From: Candidatus Omnitrophota bacterium
GTDB taxonomy: Bacteria > Omnitrophota > Koll11 > Aquiviventales > Aquiviventaceae
NCBI GenBank assembly: GCA_016196415.1
Contig: JACPXS010000072.1
Coordinates: forward strand, 1-19,515
Direction: 5' to 3'
DNA: 19,515 bases
The position numbers and the translations under genes are program-made. Positions 14,211 through 19,515 of the stretch are shown in pieces (the first letter of the stretch is position 1; every line of letters begins with the position of its first letter). Below the pieces are notes generated by a model. It did not search any database and was not told the DNA's origin. It saw only the letters and a program-made list of their open reading frames with translations.

Positions 14211-15379
14211 TGCACCAGGCCACGATCCCCACGCTATCGGATGCGACGCCGTCGCGCTATCGGATCGCCTTCGGCCATCTTGAAGTCGGCCCGTCAGGCC
14301 GTCGATGGCTTGAGGAGGCGCTCAACCGCAACTGGGTATCCGAAGGCCCGAATGTCCGCTACTTTGAAGAGCAGTTTGCCAAGCGATTCGGGTACGCCCA
14401 TGCCGTCGCCACAAGCTCCGGAACGGATGCCGGCATCGTCGCGATGTCGACGCTGCTTGAGCGGGGTGCCGCGCGGGGCGATGAAGTGATCACGCCCGCC
14501 CTGGCCTTTGCGGCCACCGGCAACTGCATCCTGGCGGCCGGGTTGGTGCCACGGTTCGTCGATGTCGAGCTGGAGACGCTCAATATCAACCCCACGCTGA
14601 TTGAATCCGCGATCACCCCGCGGACTCGCGCCATCCAAGTCGTGCACACCATGGGCAAGCCGTGCCAGATGCAGGAGATCCTCGCCATCGCCGAGCGGCA
14701 CGGACTGGCCGTGATAGAAGATTGCTGCGAGGCGCACGGCGCGACGCTCAAGAGCCAAGTCGTCGGCTTGTTTGGCACCCTGGGGATCTTTAGTTTCTAT
14801 GCGGCCCACCTCATCTGCAGCGGGGAGGGAGGGATGATCGTCACCCAGGATGAGGAGCTGGCTGCCATCTGCCGTTCCATCCGTTCGCATGGGCGCCGCG
14901 GCGGAGGGCTCTATTTTGCCTTCGATCGCGTGGGCTATAACTCGAAAATGAACGATCTGGAAGCGGCCATCGGGCTTGAAGGGATCGAGCATTTTGACGA
15001 AACGTTTGCGATCCGCCGACGCCATCTCACCGGCCTGTGGGACGTGCTAGCGCCCCTCGAAGAGCATCTGATTCTCTACCGAGACGGGTCGGGTGAAGTC
15101 ATCTGTCCCCACGCGCTGCCCCTGGTGTTGCGTGAGGGCCGGCAATCCATTGGGGGCCTCTATCAACATCTTGAGGGTCGCGGTATCCAGTGCAAGACGC
15201 TCTTCGGCTCATTGCCAACCCAACACCAGGCATTCGCCTTCCTTGGGTACCGGCAAGGCGCGTTCCCGGTCGCGGAGCGCATCGGACGCACCGGCTTGCA
15301 TTTCGGCGTGCATCAGTACCTCACCAATGACGACATCGCCTACGCTGCGGAAACCCTCAAGGCCTACTTCAAGCCATAA
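14210..15379 (+). CDS. DegT/DnrJ/EryC1-fold PLP enzyme with Lys-to-His active site (ColD/RfbH-like 3-dehydratase)
   Basis: Sugar aminotransferase fold: ALNRNWVSEGPNVRYFEEQFAKR, the phosphate-binding SSGTDA, the pyridine-stacking/Asp motif IEDCCEAHGA, and GYNSKMNDLEAAIGLEGIEHF. The lysine that normally forms the Schiff base (SFYxxK...GEGG) is replaced by His200 in FSFYAAHLICSGEGGMIVT. In the known family this swap marks the PLP- or PMP-dependent 3-dehydratases ColD (GDP-4-keto-6-deoxymannose) and RfbH/E1 (CDP-4-keto-6-deoxyglucose), which remove the C3 hydroxyl instead of adding an amine. At 389 aa the length is normal. It starts one base before the phosphatase stop ends. An inactive or regulatory homologue is the alternative. 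Confidence 0.83.
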   Translation: MHQATIPTLSDATPSRYRIAFGHLEVGPSGRRWLEEALNRNWVSEGPNVRYFEEQFAKRFGYAHAVATSSGTDAGIVAMSTLLERGAARGDEVITPALAFAATGNCILAAGLVPRFVDVELETLNINPTLIESAITPRTRAIQVVHTMGKPCQMQEILAIAERHGLAVIEDCCEAHGATLKSQVVGLFGTLGIFSFYAAHLICSGEGGMIVTQDEELAAICRSIRSHGRRGGGLYFAFDRVGYNSKMNDLEAAIGLEGIEHFDETFAIRRRHLTGLWDVLAPLEEHLILYRDGSGEVICPHALPLVLREGRQSIGGLYQHLEGRGIQCKTLFGSLPTQHQAFAFLGYRQGAFPVAERIGRTGLHFGVHQYLTNDDIAYAAETLKAYFKP

Positions 15380-16343
15380 CCCGCTGCCGAGCGCCGAGGC
15401 GCTGCCGCTGTACCGGAAACTCGTTCTGGCGCGTCGCGCCGAGGAGGCGATCCGGCGCGAGTACGACACGAATGACATCAAGACACCGGTGCATCTCGGC
15501 ATCGGGCAGGAGGCGATTCCGATCGGGGTCTGTCACGCGCTGCCGTCGGGCAGCGCCGCCTTTGGCACCTACCGCAACCATGCGCTCTATCTTGCGCTCA
15601 CAGAAGACACGGATCGTTTTTTTGCAGAGCTGTATGGCAAGGTGACCGGCGTGGGGAAGGGAAAAGCCGGTTCCATGCACTTATCCTCGCCTGAACACGG
15701 ACTGCTGGCCACCTCCGCCGTGGTGGCCACGACGATCCCGCTGGCGGTCGGCGCGGCGCTCGCCCGCGCCTATCAAGGCTCGAAGGACTTCGTGGCGGTC
15801 TTTTTCGGAGATGGGGCGATCGAGGAAGGGGTGTTCTGGGAAAGCCTGAACTTTGCATGCCTGAAGCGGCTGCGGGTGGTCTTCGTGTGTGAAGACAACG
15901 GGCTGGCGATTCATACCCCGGCCAGCCAGCGGCAGGGTTTCCGTTCCATCCCGGAAGCCGTCCAGGGATTTCAGTGCCATGTGATGAGCCAAGACGGGAG
16001 CGATCTCCTCGGCGTGGTGCGGACGGCCCGGCACCTCCTCCGGCGGATGCTCGATGATCCAAAGCCCGGCCTGCTGCATTGTCCCTACCTGCGATTCTTG
16101 GAGCATGTCGGCCCCCGCGAAGATTTCGATGTCGGCTACCGCCGCCGTCCGACGCCAGAGGAACTGTCGCAGCGCGATCCGGTGCTCCGCTTCGAGGGGG
16201 CGCTGCTCGAGGAGGGCTGCTCGATCGCCGAGCTTGCCCAGATTCGCTCATCGGTGGATGCGCAGATCGAGCGCAGCGTACAGGCCGCGCAGCAGGCGCC
16301 GTTTGCCGGGCCGGAGGAACTCTACGCGGACGTGTGGGCATGA
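15327..16343 (+). CDS. Thiamine-diphosphate ketoacid dehydrogenase-like E1, alpha subunit
   Basis: Alpha subunit of a two-component ThDP enzyme (pyruvate/acetoin dehydrogenase E1 family). The ThDP motif is GDGAIEEG (GDG at 161-163) through EDNGLAIHTP. GKGKAGSMHL, TSAVVATTIPLAVGAALA and GTYRNHALYL also match. The family core begins at LPLYRKLVLARRAEEAIRR, with no in-frame ATG/GTG/TTG close to it. The nearest is ATG 15327, 53 nt inside the PLP enzyme gene, giving 338 aa, the normal size. The reading frame is open back to 15093, but that part is a shadow of the upstream gene. No E2 or E3 genes are present, so it is unlikely to be a catabolic dehydrogenase complex. A role in attaching a two-carbon unit to a sugar is inferred. 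Confidence 0.85.
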   Translation: MTTSPTLRKPSRPTSSHNPLPSAEALPLYRKLVLARRAEEAIRREYDTNDIKTPVHLGIGQEAIPIGVCHALPSGSAAFGTYRNHALYLALTEDTDRFFAELYGKVTGVGKGKAGSMHLSSPEHGLLATSAVVATTIPLAVGAALARAYQGSKDFVAVFFGDGAIEEGVFWESLNFACLKRLRVVFVCEDNGLAIHTPASQRQGFRSIPEAVQGFQCHVMSQDGSDLLGVVRTARHLLRRMLDDPKPGLLHCPYLRFLEHVGPREDFDVGYRRRPTPEELSQRDPVLRFEGALLEEGCSIAELAQIRSSVDAQIERSVQAAQQAPFAGPEELYADVWA

Positions 16344-16431
16344 GCCTCCCGGTCGTCGGCCCGCAGGGCCGAAGGACGCTCAAGGGCCAGGTTGGCTCAT
16401 CGGAGGCGAGCAGGCAGGTGGGGGGATGCTG

Positions 16432-17466
16432 ATGCGCCTGTCCTATCGGGAGGCGTTAGCCAAGGCGCTCGCGGATGAGATGGAGCGTGATCCATCGGTC
16501 TTTGTGTTCGGCCTTGACGTGCAGGATCACAAGCGGATTAACGGCAGTACCGCGGGTCTTGTGGAGCGTTTCGGCGCTGAGCGTTGCTTCGGCACGCCGC
16601 TCTCGGAAGAGGCGATGACTGGCGTGGCGGTGGGCGCGGCGATCTCCGGTCTGCGGCCCATCCACGTGCATATCCGGGTCGACTTCATGCTGCTGGCGAT
16701 GAACCAGATCGCCAACATGGCCTCCAACCTGCGCTACATGAGCGGTGGGCGGCTGCGCCTGCCGCTGGTCATCCGGGCGGTGATCGGCCGCGGCTGGGGC
16801 CAATCCGCGCAGCACAGCAAATCGCTCCACGGCGTCTTTGCGCACTTTCCAGGGCTCAAAGTCGTGCTGCCGTCCTCGCCGCAGGATGCGTACAGCTTGT
16901 TGCGCGCCGCGATCCAAGACGACAATCCGGTCATTTTCCTTGAGCACCGGTGGCTCTACGACGTCGAAGGGGATGTCGACGAGGACCAGGCGGTTCCGCT
17001 TGGGCTCCCCGTGGTGCGCCGTCCGGGACGAGATCTCACTGTCGTGAGCACCTCCTGGATGAACGTGGAAGCTATGAAGGCGGCGGACGTGCTCTCGAAA
17101 CAGGGCGTCGAGCTGGAGCTGATCGATGTCCGCACGGCGGCGCCGCTGAACGCGGAGCCCATCATAGACTCGGTGCGCAAGACCCGGCGCTGCATCGTGG
17201 CCGATAACGACTGGGCGTTCAGCGGTTTCGGGGCGGAGTTGGCGGCTCGCGTGGGCCATGACTGCTTCGGGCAGCTGGATCACGCCGTGGAACGCCTGGG
17301 GTTCGCTCACGCGCCCTGTCCCACGACCCGGCCCCTGGAGAACCTCTTCTATCCCTCTGCGGTGAGCATCATCCGGACCACCGAGCGGATGCTGCAGTTG
17401 GGGGAGACCGACCTGGCGGGTGAGTCCTTCTACAGCTATGAGCAGCGCTTCAAGGGACCCTTCTAA
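16432..17466 (+). CDS. Thiamine-diphosphate ketoacid dehydrogenase-like E1, beta subunit
   Basis: Beta partner of the preceding subunit. MRLSYREALAKALADEM, PLSEEAMTGVAVGAAISGLRPI, DFMLLAMNQIANMASNLRYM, QSAQHSKSLHGVFAHFPGLKVVLPSSPQDAYSLL and the C-terminal transketolase domain (ELELIDVRTAAPLNAEPI) are all typical. It is 344 aa against the usual 325-350. ATG 16432 has a purine-rich AGGTGGGGGG about 6 nt upstream; ATG 16426 is the close alternative. The 88 nt between it and the alpha gene contain nothing recognisable. It overlaps the next gene, which suggests one operon. With the alpha subunit it should form an alpha2beta2 enzyme that decarboxylates a 2-ketoacid such as pyruvate. Confidence 0.87.
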   Translation: MRLSYREALAKALADEMERDPSVFVFGLDVQDHKRINGSTAGLVERFGAERCFGTPLSEEAMTGVAVGAAISGLRPIHVHIRVDFMLLAMNQIANMASNLRYMSGGRLRLPLVIRAVIGRGWGQSAQHSKSLHGVFAHFPGLKVVLPSSPQDAYSLLRAAIQDDNPVIFLEHRWLYDVEGDVDEDQAVPLGLPVVRRPGRDLTVVSTSWMNVEAMKAADVLSKQGVELELIDVRTAAPLNAEPIIDSVRKTRRCIVADNDWAFSGFGAELAARVGHDCFGQLDHAVERLGFAHAPCPTTRPLENLFYPSAVSIIRTTERMLQLGETDLAGESFYSYEQRFKGPF

Positions 17467-18427
17467 CAACGACACGACGGTGTACATCGCGGGCCATACG
17501 GGGTTGGTCGGTTCCGCGCTGGTGCGCCGCTTCACCGGGCGTGCCGGGGTGCGGGTTCTGACCGCCACCAGGGCCGAAGTGGATTTGCTGGACGGCCCGA
17601 TGGTGCAACGGTTCCTTGAACGAGCACGGCCCGATGTCGTCATCATCGCCGCGGGGAAAGTCGGAGGGATTCTGGCGAACGTCGCCGTCCCCGCGGAGTT
17701 CATCTATGAGAACCTGATCATTGAGAGCAGCCTCATCCATGGAGCGTGGAAGGCTGGTGTCAAGAGACTGTTGAATTTCGGCAGCAGCTGCATGTATCCC
17801 AAAGCGTGCCCGCAGCCCATGACGATCGACTGTTTGATGACGGGTCCGGTGGAGCCGACCAGCGAGCCCTACGCTGTCGCTAAATGGGCCGGCATGACCC
17901 TCTGCTCAGCCTATCAGCGACAGTATGGCGCGAACTTCATCACGGCCATCCCCTGCACGGTCTATGGTCCCGGCGACTCGTTCGATCCGGACACCTCCCA
18001 CGTGATCTCAGCCCTCATTCGGAAACTCCATGAGGCCCGGACGAAGGGGGACCACAGCGTGATGCTGTGGGGGACGGGTGCGGCAAAGCGGGAATTCCTC
18101 TACGCAGATGATCTCGCTGAGGCCTGCGAGGTGCTGCTTGAGCGCGCCCGCGGCGAGACGCCCGTCAATGTGGGCTCCGGTCAGACCCAGACTGTGCGCG
18201 AGCTGGCCGCCCTCATCAAGGAGCTTGTCGGCTTTACGGGTCAGATTCACTGGGACCAGCAGCGGCCGGATGGTGCGCCGGAAAAACGGTTGGATTCGAG
18301 CCTCATGAACAGCTTCAACTGGTCAGCACGGACGCCGCTGCGGGTAGGACTCGAGCGGACCTACCACTGGTTCCTTCAGCACGAAGCCGGTGAGGTCAGG
18401 AGACAGCCGTCATGCGTCTCCTCGTGA
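17438..18427 (+). CDS. GDP-L-fucose synthase-like epimerase/reductase
   Basis: Extended SDR of the Fcl/WcaG (GDP-4-keto-6-deoxymannose 3,5-epimerase/4-reductase) family. The cofactor motif is VYIAGHTGLVGSALV. Then come AAGKVGGILAN, GSSCMYPK (with the Ser and the Cys that in E. coli Fcl acts in epimerisation), YAVAK (Tyr, Lys), and TSHVISALI, whose His matches the second epimerisation residue. REFLYADDLAEAC completes the family pattern. Epimerase and reductase residues thus both appear kept. The start is uncertain: ATG 17438 (329 aa, 29-nt overlap with the beta subunit), GTG 17420, or GTG 17480, which would put the start directly at the Rossmann strand. No GDP-mannose 4,6-dehydratase is in the window. 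In context it may act on an unusual GDP-sugar, possibly a heptose or branched sugar. Confidence 0.85.
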   Translation: MSSASRDPSNNDTTVYIAGHTGLVGSALVRRFTGRAGVRVLTATRAEVDLLDGPMVQRFLERARPDVVIIAAGKVGGILANVAVPAEFIYENLIIESSLIHGAWKAGVKRLLNFGSSCMYPKACPQPMTIDCLMTGPVEPTSEPYAVAKWAGMTLCSAYQRQYGANFITAIPCTVYGPGDSFDPDTSHVISALIRKLHEARTKGDHSVMLWGTGAAKREFLYADDLAEACEVLLERARGETPVNVGSGQTQTVRELAALIKELVGFTGQIHWDQQRPDGAPEKRLDSSLMNSFNWSARTPLRVGLERTYHWFLQHEAGEVRRQPSCVSS

Positions 18428-19344
18428 CCGGGGGGGCGGGGTACCTCGGGGCTATCCTAGTGCCCGCCCTCTTGGCGGAAGGCCACGATGTGGCCGTCAT
18501 CGACAACTTTCTCTACGCGCAGACCTCGTTGTTGGACTGTTGCCACCAGGGTCGGCTATCGATCGTCCGTGGTGACGCCCGCGACCGGACCGTGATAGCG
18601 CGTTGTCTGAAGACGGCAGACGCCATCTTGCCACTGGCCTGCCTGACCGGTGCGCCGGCGTGCGAGCACGATCCGCTCGAGGCCAAAAGCGTGAACCTCG
18701 ATGCGGTCCTGCTGCTCTTAAAATTGCGCAGCCGCTCGCAGCGCATCATCTTCCCGACGACCAACAGCGGCTACGGCATCGGGCAGAACGGCATCCTGTG
18801 CACCGAGGAGACGCCACTGCGCCCGATCTCCACCTACGGGCGGCTGAAGGTGGAGGCCGAGCGGGCGGTGCTGGACGCGAAGAACAGCCTCACGCTGCGT
18901 CTGGCGACCGCCTTCGGGGTGAGCCCGCGGATGCGACTGGACCTCTTGGTCAACGACTTCGTCTATCGCGCGGTGACCGACGGCTTTATCGTCCTGTTCC
19001 AGGGCCATTTCAAGCGCAACTACATCCACGTCGGCGACATCGCCCGCGCCTTCCTTCACTGCCTGGCGCACTTCGAGGACATGCAGGACGAGCCCTACAA
19101 CGTGGGCCTGAGCGATGCGAACCTCTCCAAGCGCGAGCTGTGCGAGCAGATCAAGCAGCACCTGCCGAACCTATTTGTGACCGAGGCGCAGGTCGGGCAG
19201 GACCCGGACCAGCGCAACTACCTCGTCAGCAACGCCAAGATCGAGTCCACCGGTTTTGCGCCGAAGGTCTCGCTCCAGACGGGCATCGCCGAGCTCCTGA
19301 AAGCCTATCAAGTCATCCGCCGAAATGGCTACGCCAATGTGTGA
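18412..19344 (+). CDS. NAD-dependent epimerase/dehydratase (extended SDR), specificity unknown
   Basis: Sugar-nucleotide SDR with GGAGYLG at residues 7-13, the acidic strand VAVIDNF, PTTNSGYGIG carrying the Ser/Thr position, and the catalytic STYGRLK (Tyr...Lys). FKRNYIHVGDIARAFLHCL matches the conserved substrate-side segment. At 310 aa it is of normal size. It differs from the other SDRs here in its LACLTGAPACEHDP segment, where most epimerases have HxAA, so the substrate may be unusual. It overlaps the Fcl-like gene by 16 nt, with AGGAGA at about 18398-18403 as a likely ribosome-binding site. It is the last gene of the block; after it comes non-coding DNA. A 4-keto or branched-sugar reductase or epimerase role is inferred from position only. 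Confidence 0.8.
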   Translation: MRLLVTGGAGYLGAILVPALLAEGHDVAVIDNFLYAQTSLLDCCHQGRLSIVRGDARDRTVIARCLKTADAILPLACLTGAPACEHDPLEAKSVNLDAVLLLLKLRSRSQRIIFPTTNSGYGIGQNGILCTEETPLRPISTYGRLKVEAERAVLDAKNSLTLRLATAFGVSPRMRLDLLVNDFVYRAVTDGFIVLFQGHFKRNYIHVGDIARAFLHCLAHFEDMQDEPYNVGLSDANLSKRELCEQIKQHLPNLFVTEAQVGQDPDQRNYLVSNAKIESTGFAPKVSLQTGIAELLKAYQVIRRNGYANV

Positions 19345-19515
19345 ATCGAGTGGCCCAGTGAAATGCTCCAGGAACCTGTACCGCTAACGCTGTACCGTGT
19401 ACGCAAGGGACACGTAAGGTCGGCACCCTGTCCCCTCGGTACCCGGTATGGGGTTTCCCTAGTCAGGTGGCCGAATGACCAGGTGGCCGGGTGAAGTTCT
19501 CCGATGGTACAAAAA
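19345..19515. repeat. Non-coding tail with short direct and inverted repeats
   Basis: No gene is seen. CTGTACCG occurs at 19376-19383 and 19390-19397 (14-nt period). CAGGTGGCCG occurs at 19464-19473 and 19480-19489. GGGACA (19407-19412) pairs with TGTCCC (19429-19434) and may belong to the same broad class of REP-like palindromes as those at 11341. The operon probably ends here. Confidence 0.45.

Noticed and set aside
15093..15326. Long N-terminal extension of the E1-alpha frame
   Set aside because: These codons are the PLP-enzyme gene in another frame (Ser/Arg-rich, no motifs). E1-alpha similarity begins after 15400.
15327..17466. Housekeeping pyruvate dehydrogenase complex
   Set aside because: E2 and E3 are absent and all neighbours are sugar enzymes. 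The family match alone does not support a central-metabolism role.

Overview
The window is a GC-rich, plus-strand block of genes that make and modify nucleotide sugars. It looks like part of a cell-surface polysaccharide (LPS O-antigen, capsule or exopolysaccharide) locus of an uncultured Gram-negative-type bacterium. GC-rich coding DNA, AT-rich dispersed inverted repeats, and a winged-helix regulator fused to a Rossmann-like domain recall surface-sugar loci in environmental lineages such as Nitrospirota, NC10 or Omnitrophota. The sequence alone does not settle the lineage.

Region 1 (1-5393): the end of a glucose-1-phosphate thymidylyltransferase (rmlA), then rmlB, rmlD (GTG start inside rmlB), a UDP-sugar 6-dehydrogenase with a collapsed C-terminal domain, a small zinc-ribbon protein, and a WbpP/GalE-type 4-epimerase. 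No rmlC is visible.

Region 2 (5394-8750): a palindromic repeat, an unrecognised protein with a His cluster and no ATG, an FkbM methyltransferase, a well-formed AT-rich inverted repeat, and an L-2-hydroxyglutarate-oxidase-type FAD enzyme.

Region 3 (8747-11863): a good sigma70-like promoter drives an HddC-like nucleotidyltransferase. It overlaps by 4 nt a fused polysaccharide deacetylase-SAM methyltransferase. The following ~500 nt hold two REP-like palindromes (one a possible terminator), a minus-strand remnant, a second copy of the Region 2 repeat, and a truncated ORF that overlaps the next gene.

Region 4 (11860-19344): UDP-glucuronate decarboxylase, then a promoter region with three (G/C)TTCA-N5-TGAAC dyads. 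After it come a winged-helix regulator, GmhB-like phosphatase, a DegT-fold PLP enzyme with His in place of the Schiff-base Lys, E1-alpha and E1-beta of a thiamine-diphosphate ketoacid enzyme, a GDP-fucose-synthase-like SDR and one more SDR. These genes overlap or nearly overlap and probably form one operon.

The most interesting possibility is the set from 14210 to 19344. A ColD/RfbH-like 3-dehydratase, an orphan two-subunit ThDP enzyme and SDR reductases are what one would expect for making a 3-deoxy sugar with a two-carbon branch, by analogy with yersiniose (YerE) and avilamycin (AviB1/B2). Together with GmhB and HddC homologues, a GDP-linked heptose or deoxyhexose is the likeliest carrier. 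This is inference. No glycosyltransferase, flippase or polymerase, and no tRNA, rRNA, transposase gene or CRISPR array was recognised in the window.
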